In this document: positions 52,629 through 60,360 of the stretch, piece by piece
Layout of the letters: every line of letters starts with the position of its first letter
Numbering within the stretch: the first letter of the stretch is position 1
Assembly (NCBI GenBank): GCA_013359265.1
Contig: JABWCD010000002.1
Location: 185,230 to 249,229 of the forward strand
Direction: 5' to 3'
DNA length: 64,000 bases
Source: Candidatus Hydrogenedentota bacterium
Lineage (GTDB): Bacteria > Hydrogenedentota > Hydrogenedentia > Hydrogenedentales > SLHB01
Notes under the pieces: generated by a model
Seen by the model: only the letters and a program-made list of their open reading frames with translations
The model's database searches: none
What the model was told of the DNA's origin: nothing
Made by a program: the position numbers and the translations under genes

Positions 52629-53156
52629 GTGAACGAGACGTGGTTACATTGCGAAACGAAGTACAAGGGAAAAATATTCGACCTGAAAGTCGGCCAGGCG
52701 AAATTGGACGACGGCACGGTCGCGCACCGCGAGATTATTGTGCACGGCGGCGGCGTGGGCGTGGTGCCGGTGTTCGCAAACAGTGTAATGTTCGTGCGGC
52801 AGTATCGCATCGCCGTGGAGAAGGAAGTGCTCGAAATACCGGCGGGCCGCCTCGAACCGGGCGACTCGAAGGAGCGGCGCGCGGCGGTCGAACTGGAAGA
52901 AGAGATCGGCTACCGCGCGGGACGTCTGGTCCACGTGGCGTCGTGCCATTGTTCGCCGGGGTTTACCAGCGAATTGGACCACATCTTTCTCGCGTTCGAT
53001 CTGGAAAAAACCGAGCAAAACCTTGAACAGGACGAACGCGTCGAAATCGTTGAATTGACCTTCGATCGATGCAGGCAAATGCTCGACCGCTGCGAATTTG
53101 TCGATGCGAAGACGATTATCGGCCTGCGGGAACTGTTCGCGCGCGGGTTCGCATAA
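52629..53156 (+). CDS. Nudix hydrolase, ADP-ribose pyrophosphatase type
   Basis: GTG start with AGGGA 8 bases upstream; 175 residues. The Nudix box begins at G72-R-L-E-P-G and ends V-E-L-E-E-E-I-G-Y, so the general G-x5-E-x7-R-E-U-x-E-E-x-G-U form holds except that the first Glu is Asp and the Arg is Val. The E-E pair that binds the metal is kept. EIPAGRLEPGD before it and the SPGFTSELDHIFLA after it are typical of ADP-ribose pyrophosphatases. It would clear ADP-ribose in the cytosol. Confidence 0.92.
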   Translation: MNETWLHCETKYKGKIFDLKVGQAKLDDGTVAHREIIVHGGGVGVVPVFANSVMFVRQYRIAVEKEVLEIPAGRLEPGDSKERRAAVELEEEIGYRAGRLVHVASCHCSPGFTSELDHIFLAFDLEKTEQNLEQDERVEIVELTFDRCRQMLDRCEFVDAKTIIGLRELFARGFA

Positions 53157-53160
53157 CGGG

Positions 53161-53179
53161 AACCAGCGAGCTGGTTTTT
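53161..53179 (+). terminator. Terminator of the Nudix gene
   Basis: AACCAG-CGAG-CTGGTT followed by three more T (five in a row in total): a perfect 6-bp stem, 4-base loop and T run starting 4 bases after the stop codon. Confidence 0.7.
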
Positions 53180-53257
53180 CGCGAAATCTGTGCGACGCGT
53201 GGGGAAAGCCGTTGGCGCTTCGCGCAAGCGCGAACGAGTCAAGCGCCTGCGTGTCAG

Positions 53258-53980
53258 CTATTTGCCCGGGCCGCGTATCGACTCGTGCTTGGGACGAGTC
53301 TGCCGGCTGGCCGTCGCCAGCGCCGATTCGATCCGGCGCGCTACTTCTCCGCCGAGCACTTCGGAGCCTTCATCGGTGAAGTGCACGTTATTCGGGCGTT
53401 GAAGTTCCGCGAGCCGGGGAAGCGCAAACGCATACAGGTCGTTCACCGGAATCTTGTGGCGTTTCATGACGGCAAGCGCGACCGCGTTGTAGCGTTCGCA
53501 GTCGGCAACCTCCCGAAGCGGGCCGGAAGGTTTGTCCGGAAAAGGCGTCGTGGTCGCGAAGATCAGCTTGGCCCGAGTTTGCTTCAGGCGCGTCACAATG
53601 GCGTCAAGGTTCTTCTCGTATTGATCGAGCGGCACCTGAATGTGCCCAAGCTCCTTCGACTCGACGTTCTTTCCGGAATCGTCGACGTACTTCAGATCGT
53701 GCAGCCCGTGGTTGAAGTGAATTACGTCCCACTCGGTGTCGCCAAGCCACGCATCCAGCTTTACCAGACCGTTCCCCGAATGCGCGGCGTTGCCTTCGTT
53801 GTGCACGACAACCGCCTTACCCTCGAGAACAGCCTCGACGTACGGCGTGTACCCGATGGAAATGGAATCGCCAATGATGAGCACATTGGGAAGCCGCGAG
53901 TGCGTTGTTGCATTCGTCGGCTCCGAATCGGCGCCAATGATCGTGCATGTCGTGAAGACAACGACGAGTAGGCAATGCAT
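53258..53980 (-). CDS. Secreted SGNH/GDSL hydrolase
   Basis: An ATG at 53980 with GAGGAGGG upstream leads into a signal peptide (MHCLLVVVFTTCTIIGADSE); 240 residues. The SGNH blocks are VLIIGDSISIGYTPYV (Ser), a Gly in HNEGNAAHSG, FNHGLHDLKY in place of G-x-N-D, and NNVHFTDEGS with the catalytic Asp-x-x-His equivalents. The family contains esterases that de-acylate sugars. The frame continues upstream without a stop into a truncated ParE toxin, so the gene has taken up the position of the toxin's C-terminal half. Confidence 0.88.
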   Translation of the reverse strand: MHCLLVVVFTTCTIIGADSEPTNATTHSRLPNVLIIGDSISIGYTPYVEAVLEGKAVVVHNEGNAAHSGNGLVKLDAWLGDTEWDVIHFNHGLHDLKYVDDSGKNVESKELGHIQVPLDQYEKNLDAIVTRLKQTRAKLIFATTTPFPDKPSGPLREVADCERYNAVALAVMKRHKIPVNDLYAFALPRLAELQRPNNVHFTDEGSEVLGGEVARRIESALATASRQTRPKHESIRGPGK

Positions 53981-53998
53981 GCGGAGCCCTCCTCGTTT

Positions 53999-54124
53999 GC
54001 GTCGCTGGATTGCATCTTCGACGGAGTCAACGAACCGATCGGCAAGCGTTCGACCATGCTCTCCATAGTACGCGGTTGCTTTGCCGTATTCCGCCAGCGC
54101 TTCCGGATGAAACTCGTAGCACAT
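53999..54124 (-). pseudogene. Truncated ParE/RelE toxin fragment
   Basis: The first 42 codons from the ATG at 54124 read YEFHPEALAEYGKATAYYGE and LADRFVDSVEDAIQ, the N-terminal helices of a ParE-type toxin. The conserved C-terminal strands (F-P-Y-x-x-x-Y, R-x-P-x-Y-W) are missing; the frame runs on into the SGNH hydrolase instead. Its ATG still overlaps the antitoxin stop in TGATG, so the fragment, or a fusion with the hydrolase, could still be translated. Confidence 0.7.
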
Positions 54125-54354
54125 CAGCGCGGCGAGTCGCGCACCTTGCGGAGGACCTCATTACCTGGAATGGTCGTGACGCGGACAGCCCGGACATCGT
54201 CGCGGCGGTGTTTGGCCTCTTGCAACCAAACCATGTCGATGTCGCCCAGTTCGGCGTCATCCAGACTTCCAACGTGGATATCCGCCAATCTCGCCCGTAA
54301 CTCCGCGGGAAGCGCCATCGCTTCTTCGGCTAGGTGTTCGATGCTTGTTGCCAT
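54124..54354 (-). CDS. Antitoxin of the putative addiction module family
   Basis: 76 residues from the ATG at 54354; upstream in-frame sequence is not protein-like. ATSIEHLAEEAMALPAELRARLAD is the helix-rich start of the addiction-module component family (TIGR02574/PF09720-like), normally paired with ParE. MVWLQEAKHRRDDVRAVRVTTIPG matches its conserved C-terminal end. The partner toxin is truncated, so the antitoxin is a relic or has another function. Confidence 0.8.
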   Translation of the reverse strand: MATSIEHLAEEAMALPAELRARLADIHVGSLDDAELGDIDMVWLQEAKHRRDDVRAVRVTTIPGNEVLRKVRDSPR

Positions 54355-54491
54355 ACAACGAAAATAGATTATTTGTTGGGGGTTCGCAAGGCGGCCCCTA
54401 AAGACAGAACCCCGCCAGAGGCCTTTCGGCAAGTCCGTCGGGGAGTAGATGCCGTGGATTGTACCAGAGGTTGGCAGAAGAGGATACCGAT

Positions 54492-54701
54492 TCAAAACGA
54501 AGGCGTCGCCTTATGATCGATGGCGGTGGCTATGTCTTCTGGTTCAAGATACGGATAGGCTTCGAGGATTTCTTCCGTGGTATGGCCTGATGCCATCAGA
54601 CCGACTATTGCGCCCACGGTAACGCGCATGCCGCGGATGCAGGGTTTGCCGCCCATGACGGCGGGATCGAGTGTGATTCGTTTTGGGAATTCCACAGCCA
54701 C
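54492..54701 (-). CDS. DUF433 antitoxin-like protein, orphan
   Basis: 69 residues matching DUF433: ITLDPAVMGGKPCIRGMRVTVG, then GLMASGHTTEEILEAYPYLEPEDIATAI. These small proteins form a winged-helix-like fold and are usually followed by a PIN-like (DUF5615) toxin gene. None is found in the 137 bases before the next gene, so it stands alone. The gap 54702-54820 shows nothing. Confidence 0.85.
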   Translation of the reverse strand: MAVEFPKRITLDPAVMGGKPCIRGMRVTVGAIVGLMASGHTTEEILEAYPYLEPEDIATAIDHKATPSF

Positions 54702-54820
54702 TCCTCCAAAATAGAGCGAGATCTATTATTCGCATTCCGAGGTACTTCTGCAAACGCGAGTTTATGGTCGCGTATGAGAAGCCAAAGCACATTTTTTGAC
54801 TGACAGCATTGACTTTGGGA

Positions 54821-55603
54821 TCAGGGAACGCGCCAAATATGCACGCGGCTCTTCATCCCACTCTCCACCATCCAAATCTCATCTTCGGCGTTCACCAGTT
54901 GGATTATGCTTTGTGCGAAAAGTGCATCGAAGAAATACCGCACCAAATCGGCTTCATTTGTATCTTTACACGGAAATATGAATCTTGAAACGGCCGTTGT
55001 CTCGTCGATAAGGTATCGCTGCCCCATCTTCTCAATCTCCGCAGCTTCTTCCCTCGTTAAAAGTTTCGATGCCCTGAATCTTCCATTGACATGATAAATC
55101 GAGTAACCACCGAAGTGGTCATCAATCCAATTACATATTCGCTCTAAATACGCCGACTGCGATTCTCCATCTCTAATGCTTACCTGACGGGAAAGTCTGG
55201 TAACACCGATGGCTCGTAATTTGGCAGATACATTGTCTCTGAAAAAGAGGGCGTCAAGTGTCGTTCGCAAGGGTGTTTCATTAGTAAGGGGCATGAAGAA
55301 TTCATATATGACGACGTTGTCAAATTCGATACGCTTATAGTCGGCAGCGACCGGCCGAGACTGCGAGACGTGGCGTTGGAAGCGCTTCCAATTCGCATAG
55401 GGACGAAAACTTACGCTCACACGGTATTGGCCTGACCCGATAGGAATTACGAATGGTTTGAATTGTTTAGACCAATGCGTTTTCAGCGTGTTACCCGACC
55501 ATCCAGTCGCCTTGGAGAAGTCCTGTTTAGAGAAAGCTTCCTGTGACTGCAAAAACCTTGCGAAAAATTCCAGCGCTTTGCGCTGCGCAGAATCAGAAGG
55601 CAT
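54821..55603 (-). CDS. Unknown protein with N-terminal helix-turn-helix, AT-richer than neighbours
   Basis: The ATG at 55603 follows GGAGA and gives 260 residues. Residues 10-65 (QEAFSKQDFSKATGWSGNTL, then KTHWSKQF) look like a winged helix. The remainder contains IEFDNVVIYEFFMPLTNE, LDALFFRDNVSAKLRAIG and RFIFPCKDTNEADLVRYFFD but no catalytic motif I know. TTTACA at 55659-55654 with a weak -10 17 bases away could be its promoter. Codon use is clearly more AT-rich than in the flanking genes, which suggests recent transfer; a defence or mobile-element role is possible but unsupported. Confidence 0.7.
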   Translation of the reverse strand: MPSDSAQRKALEFFARFLQSQEAFSKQDFSKATGWSGNTLKTHWSKQFKPFVIPIGSGQYRVSVSFRPYANWKRFQRHVSQSRPVAADYKRIEFDNVVIYEFFMPLTNETPLRTTLDALFFRDNVSAKLRAIGVTRLSRQVSIRDGESQSAYLERICNWIDDHFGGYSIYHVNGRFRASKLLTREEAAEIEKMGQRYLIDETTAVSRFIFPCKDTNEADLVRYFFDALFAQSIIQLVNAEDEIWMVESGMKSRVHIWRVP

Positions 55604-55667
55604 TAAAAAGGTCTCCAGATAAGAATTGATCGTGTAGCCAGCCCGTCCTATCGTGTAAAATACTACA

Positions 55668-57098
55668 CTACGCGAGCAGCTTGGCCACCACATTCCCCGC
55701 AACATCGGTGAGTCTGAAGTCTCTGCCCTGGTGGCGGTAGGTCAACTTCGTGTGATCGATTCCCAAGCAATGCAATATCGTGGCTTGGAGGTCGTGGACG
55801 TGGATGGGGTCCTTGGTGATGTGGTAGCCGAGTTCGTCGGTTTCGCCGATGATGGCGCCGGATTTGATGCCGCCGCCGGCGAGCCACATGGTGAAGGCGT
55901 AGGGGTGGTGGTCGCGGCCTTCGCGGCCGGCGATGTTGCCGCGGCGGACTTCGTTCATCGGGGTGCGGCCGAATTCGCCGCCCCAGACGACGAGGGTTTC
56001 ATCGAGCAGGCCGCGGCGTTTTAGGTCGGTGATGAGCGCCATGGTGGGACGGTCGGTCATGGCGCAGTTTTTCTGCAGGTTCGCGTTGAGGTCGGAGTGG
56101 TCGTCCCACGTCGAGTGGTAGAGCTGCACAAAGCGAACGCCGCGTTCGACCATGCGGCGGGCGAGCAGGCAGTTGGTGCCGTACGGGCGCGTCGTCTCGT
56201 CATCGAGGCCATAGAGGGCGCGGGTCTCGGCGGATTCGCCGGAGAAGTCGAGCAGTTCGGGCGCGGCCATCTGCATGCGGAACGCAAGTTCGTACGACGC
56301 AATGCGCGACGCGATCTCGTAGTCGCCCGTGTCGGCGTGATGGAGATCGTTAAGATCGCGCATGGCATCGAGCCGCGCGCGTTGGGTCTCGTTCGAGATA
56401 CCGGGCGGGTTCGAGAGAAAGAGCACGGGATCTCCGCTGGAGCGGAACGTCACGCCGCGGTATTCGGACGGGAGGAATCCGTTGGACCAGAGAGAACTGC
56501 CACCGTCAATACCCTTGCCGGATGATGACGTGAGCACGACGAAGCCGGGCAGGTTGTTGCATTCGCTTCCCAATCCGTAGGACACCCAGGACCCCATGCA
56601 TGGATGTCCGAGCATGGGCACGCCGCAGTTCATGACAAGTTGCGCGGAATGGTGCTCGTTCACGTCGGTGTGCATCGAGCGGACCATGCAGAGTTCGTCG
56701 GCGATGCTGCCCGTGTACGGGAGGAAGTCGGAGAAGTCCATGCCGGATTCGCCATACCGTTGGAACGTGCGCGGGCTGGCGAAGACGGTTGCGCTGTTCT
56801 TGATCACGACATCGTTGAGGCCTTCGAGCATGTGCGCGGGTACCGGCTGGCCGTGGTACTTCTGCATCGCGGGTTTGGGATCGACAAGGTCAACCTGCGA
56901 CGGCGCACCTGCCATGAACAGAAAAATAACGTTCTTGGCGCGCGGGGCAAAATTAGGCCGAATCGCACCTAACCCCGCCTCAGCAGCGCGGCCTTCCTGC
57001 GCCAGCAAGCTCCACAGAGCAATCGTGCCGATGCCGCCCGCGCAGTTGCGGAAGAAATCGCGCCGGGATTGGATGGCGTGGAAGTGTGCAGGATTCAT
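55668..57098 (-). CDS. DUF1501 protein, Tat-exported
   Basis: 476 residues. QSRRDFFRNCAGGIGTIALWSLL is a twin-arginine signal. The body is a DUF1501 (alkaline-phosphatase/sulfatase-like) protein: KNVIFLFMAGAPSQVDLVDPKP, GVRFVQLYHSTWDDHSDLNAN, VVWGGEFGRTP, GRDHHPYAFTMWLAGGGIKSG. The Asp, His and Glu in these blocks fit the metal site of the superfamily. In Planctomycetota these proteins come in pairs with DUF1549/DUF1553 proteins; the partner here is 3.3 kb away at 60361-62628. Its ATG overlaps the TfoX-like stop in ATGA. Confidence 0.95.
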   Translation of the reverse strand: MNPAHFHAIQSRRDFFRNCAGGIGTIALWSLLAQEGRAAEAGLGAIRPNFAPRAKNVIFLFMAGAPSQVDLVDPKPAMQKYHGQPVPAHMLEGLNDVVIKNSATVFASPRTFQRYGESGMDFSDFLPYTGSIADELCMVRSMHTDVNEHHSAQLVMNCGVPMLGHPCMGSWVSYGLGSECNNLPGFVVLTSSSGKGIDGGSSLWSNGFLPSEYRGVTFRSSGDPVLFLSNPPGISNETQRARLDAMRDLNDLHHADTGDYEIASRIASYELAFRMQMAAPELLDFSGESAETRALYGLDDETTRPYGTNCLLARRMVERGVRFVQLYHSTWDDHSDLNANLQKNCAMTDRPTMALITDLKRRGLLDETLVVWGGEFGRTPMNEVRRGNIAGREGRDHHPYAFTMWLAGGGIKSGAIIGETDELGYHITKDPIHVHDLQATILHCLGIDHTKLTYRHQGRDFRLTDVAGNVVAKLLA

Positions 57099-57451
57099 TT
57101 CTTGTCCTTCTTCTTTGGCGGCAGTTCGCGGACGAAATCGATCGCGAGTTTGCAGAAGCGTTGGAGCGATTTGTCGTCGCGCATGGCCTCTGGTTCGATC
57201 GTTGCCCAGCCTTTCATCACGCGGCCGGTAAGGTCCATCGGGCGGACGTGCTTTTCCTTGACGAGCTCTTCCGCCGCGTCATTGCCGACGCGAATCATCA
57301 GCGTGTCTTTGTGAATGCCTACGCACATGTTGCCGTTGAGCAGGTAGCCAAATCCGCCGAACATACGCGTCTCGGCGAGGCCCTTCACCTCCGCGAACGC
57401 GGACGCAACAACACGTTGGAGGCGTATGGCTAGTTCGGCGTCAAATGGCAT
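57095..57451 (-). CDS. TfoX N-terminal domain protein
   Basis: 118 residues: LAETRMFGGFGYLLNGNMCVGIHKDTLMIRV-type core (split here as RMFGGFGYLLNGN and CVGIHKDTLMIRVG), RPMDLTGRVMKGWATIEPEA, and a Lys-rich tail. This is the TfoX/Sxy N-terminal domain found alone in many bacteria; its function outside competence control is not known. It is translationally coupled to the DUF1501 gene. Confidence 0.92.
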   Translation of the reverse strand: MPFDAELAIRLQRVVASAFAEVKGLAETRMFGGFGYLLNGNMCVGIHKDTLMIRVGNDAAEELVKEKHVRPMDLTGRVMKGWATIEPEAMRDDKSLQRFCKLAIDFVRELPPKKKDKK

Positions 57452-58057
57452 CGCAGCACTGTCTCAACGTTCATGCCCGTTTCCAGCAACAGACCGAGGA
57501 TGGGATTCTACTCCGAATCAGAATTTTCGTCGAGACCGTGATGGCGGACTCTGTGGCACCTGTGTATCCGTGTTTACATCGCCAATATGTACAGAATACT
57601 TACATATCACATGTTCAGTTTCTTTACTAATGGCGGGAGACTTTGCGAGAGTCTTTGGGCGCGCTACGATCAGCTTAGTTTTCGTAATTCATTGGAACGC
57701 AATACTTTACATTCTGCTCCGCTAATCGCATGACCGAACGGAACGGAATATGCAAACCAAACATCTACCGTCGATTACGCAGGGCCGGAAGCCTTGGGAT
57801 CGTCGGTGACGTGTTTAGCTGTCGCGGAAGGATTCGACTGCGTATGTCCGATACTCACGCGGTGTGGGCTGCCGCAGAGTGGCGCACGAAGGAATTCAGC
57901 GAACACCGGCCGGGTCAGTTTCCGGACGTGGAACGCCGCGGAACCGTCGAAATCGACCGGCAGGACAGCCCCGCGCTTGCTGGGAGCGCATCTGGCGGGA
58001 TTTGGAGGGTGTTTTGCGACAGGAGCGTTGGGCAATTCAACGCAGGTAGTTCTGGCA
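57452..58057. other. Non-coding gap between tfoX-like gene and sensor kinase
   Basis: 606 bases between divergent genes. Frames here lack ribosome sites or family resemblance; the sensor kinase frame extends back into it but without a credible start. The AT-richer part at 57570-57730 is the likely place of promoters, but I cannot name convincing boxes. Confidence 0.4.
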
Positions 58058-59272
58058 ATGAGCAAGGCGGCCACAGTTTCGAAGCGCAGCAAGGCGGAGC
58101 AGCCGATACACATCCACGTGGTGGATGCGGACCGTTCGTTCCGCAGGACGCTGGAGTCGCTGGTTACGCGGGCCAGCGGCAGCGCATTCCGGCTGAGCTA
58201 CAGCAGAACGTTGTCACGTGCCGCGGCCAAGATAAGCAAGAACGGAATAGACGCCTGCCTCATCGACCAGCGGCTTGCTTCCGGCGCCCCGCCTAGCCAG
58301 ATCGATCAACTTAAGGATGCGCTGGGGTCCCGCCCGGTCGTAATACTGACCGATGTCGAACCCAGTCCGGACACAAAGAACTCGGACGTATGGCGGATTG
58401 CATCCAACTGGCTGAACAAGCGTGAGTTGACCGCCGATTTGGCGGCCCGCGCATTACGTTACGTCATCGACGTGAACGCGACGCGGCGCGCGCTCATGCA
58501 AGTCATCGACGAACTCGAACAGCGGGTGCAGACCCGCACGGAGCAGCTTCGCGAACGCAACGAAGAGTTGGAGCGGTTTGCGTTTCTCGTCGCCCACGAC
58601 TTGCAGGCGCCGCTGAAGACCGTGCTCGCACAGTGCCAACATTGGAAGTGCGAGACCGAAGCGTGCAGCCAGCAAGGATCGGTCGACGACATCTGCTCGC
58701 ACTTCGCAAGGCAGGCAATCTACAACGTCGAAAGGATGCAGTGTCTGCTGGAACGACTGCTCGAATTCGCACGCGTCGGCAAGGATGGTCTCGACTGCGT
58801 GTGGGTATCGCTGGAAGACGTGGTTCGAGCGGTGATAGAGGAACTGGACACCGTGATCGAGCAGGCGGGGGCCTCGATCCGGCTTCACCAGTTGCCAATA
58901 GTGTATTGCGACTATTGGCTTATGGTCGACGTATTCGAAAACCTGTTGAACAACGCGTTGAAGTTCAGAGGCGCCGCGTCGTTGGCGATTCACATAGAAG
59001 CCATTACCCGTGCGGACGAATGGGAGATTCGAATCCGGGACAACGGGTTGGGCGTCGATGCGAAAGCCGCCTCGGATTTGTTCACACTATTTAAGCGGGG
59101 CGAGAACGCATCCCAACGCCCTGGCCATGGGATCGGTCTGGCTACGTGCAGGAAGATTGTTGAGCACCACGGCGGGCGCATCTGGGCCGAGCAGAATCCG
59201 GGTGGGGGAGCGGCATTTTGCTTTACGCTGTGCCGACCGATGGGGCCGCGGCACGACGGGGATTCGCCATGA
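58058..59272 (+). CDS. Hybrid sensor histidine kinase with N-terminal receiver-like domain
   Basis: The ATG at 58058 (404 residues) was chosen because upstream sequence is not protein-like. Residues 17-125 resemble a receiver: VVDADRSF acidic pocket, LIDQRL with D70 as phospho-acceptor, and K121 in WLNKREL. A coiled helix (145-175) leads to HisKA with H180 in FLVAHDLQAP. The ATPase domain has ENLLNNA (294-300), RDNGLG (327-332) and PGHGIGLA (355-362). There is no membrane segment, so it senses a cytosolic signal or is driven by another kinase. It overlaps the response regulator gene in ATGA. Confidence 0.9.
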   Translation: MSKAATVSKRSKAEQPIHIHVVDADRSFRRTLESLVTRASGSAFRLSYSRTLSRAAAKISKNGIDACLIDQRLASGAPPSQIDQLKDALGSRPVVILTDVEPSPDTKNSDVWRIASNWLNKRELTADLAARALRYVIDVNATRRALMQVIDELEQRVQTRTEQLRERNEELERFAFLVAHDLQAPLKTVLAQCQHWKCETEACSQQGSVDDICSHFARQAIYNVERMQCLLERLLEFARVGKDGLDCVWVSLEDVVRAVIEELDTVIEQAGASIRLHQLPIVYCDYWLMVDVFENLLNNALKFRGAASLAIHIEAITRADEWEIRIRDNGLGVDAKAASDLFTLFKRGENASQRPGHGIGLATCRKIVEHHGGRIWAEQNPGGGAAFCFTLCRPMGPRHDGDSP

Positions 59273-60213
59273 CGAGAATTCTAATCATCGACGACGATCA
59301 GACCCTGACGAAGCTGGCCGCCAGCCATCTGAGCAGGGCGGGGTTCGAGGTTTTCGCGCATCCTACGATGAACGGCGGACTGGAGCGAACGAAGTCCATC
59401 AATCCCGACATTATTCTTCTGGACGTCATGCTTGGGGACGGCTTGGGATTTCAACTGTGTAGAGACATTCGAAAGGACCCGCTCGTATACAAGGCGGGGA
59501 TCATTTTCGAGTCATCGGTGGGCGGAAAGCGCGAGATTGCCTATGCGCTTGAGCAGGGCGCCGATTCGTTTCTTTCGAAGCCGTACACGCTGGAACAGCT
59601 CGTGGCGCAGCTTCAAGCTGTTCAACGCGTTCGTCAGAACGCCAATTTGAACGACCCCGTTACCGATTTCATGGGTCTTGACTATCTCAAACGCCGCGTG
59701 AACCATCTGCTCTTCCGGGAGGAGCCCTTCGCATTGTGTTCGATCGTCATTGCGAATCTGCGCGCCCACAGGAAAACCGGAGGAGAGGACGCGGTCGCGT
59801 ACGCGCGCCGGTTGACGGCCACGCTGCTGAGACGCACGCTAGAGTATACGCACGAGCACACCGGCGAGTTGTGCGATTGCGGAAATGGCCACTTCATGGC
59901 CGTAGTAGGCCGCGACGACTACCAAAGCTTTCTCAAGCTTGTGCAGTCGGACTTCAAATACGGAGTCAGCGAGCCATCCATCCGGCGCTTGGAGGAGTTG
60001 GCTTTGTGGAGGAACGGGGGGACGAGCGCTCCACGCTCGGCGCTCGAGTTGTCCGTGGACACGGCTGCAACGCACACCGATCACCATGAGTACACCAGCG
60101 CGAACCATATGTTGCACGCGATCGACCATTTATTGCACAAACATGAGCGCGAGCGCGAAAAGTCGGAAAAGCAGGCGAAACGCCCCGTCGGCCATGACAA
60201 GTGGATTGATTAG
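59269..60213 (+). CDS. Response regulator with degenerate GGDEF-like output domain
   Basis: 314 residues from the ATG overlapping the kinase stop. A full receiver (1-120) has acidic residues D8-D10, phospho-acceptor D52 in LLDVML and K104 in LSKPY. Residues 127-240 follow the GGDEF-domain pattern (DPVTDFMGLDYLKRRVNHLL, IVIANL) but the active-site loop reads GNGHF (206-210) instead of GGDEF, so no diguanylate cyclase activity is expected. The C-terminal 70 residues are polar and charged. It may bind cyclic di-GMP or a protein partner. Confidence 0.88.
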   Translation: MTRILIIDDDQTLTKLAASHLSRAGFEVFAHPTMNGGLERTKSINPDIILLDVMLGDGLGFQLCRDIRKDPLVYKAGIIFESSVGGKREIAYALEQGADSFLSKPYTLEQLVAQLQAVQRVRQNANLNDPVTDFMGLDYLKRRVNHLLFREEPFALCSIVIANLRAHRKTGGEDAVAYARRLTATLLRRTLEYTHEHTGELCDCGNGHFMAVVGRDDYQSFLKLVQSDFKYGVSEPSIRRLEELALWRNGGTSAPRSALELSVDTAATHTDHHEYTSANHMLHAIDHLLHKHEREREKSEKQAKRPVGHDKWID

Positions 60214-60360
60214 AATAATCCATTCGTAACGGCGGTCCACGCACGCCCGATTCGTCGCCAGGCCAAACGCCGGTACGCGCGATCTTATCTATCGTGATTT
60301 GGCGCGTCTTGAATGCGATTCACAGACTGCTTCGGATTAGAAAACCCACCCTCCGACGAG

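Noticed and set aside
57794..58057. An 88-residue N-terminal extension of the sensor kinase
   Set aside because: Its start would be a TTG without a site, and the added sequence has no domain-like pattern.
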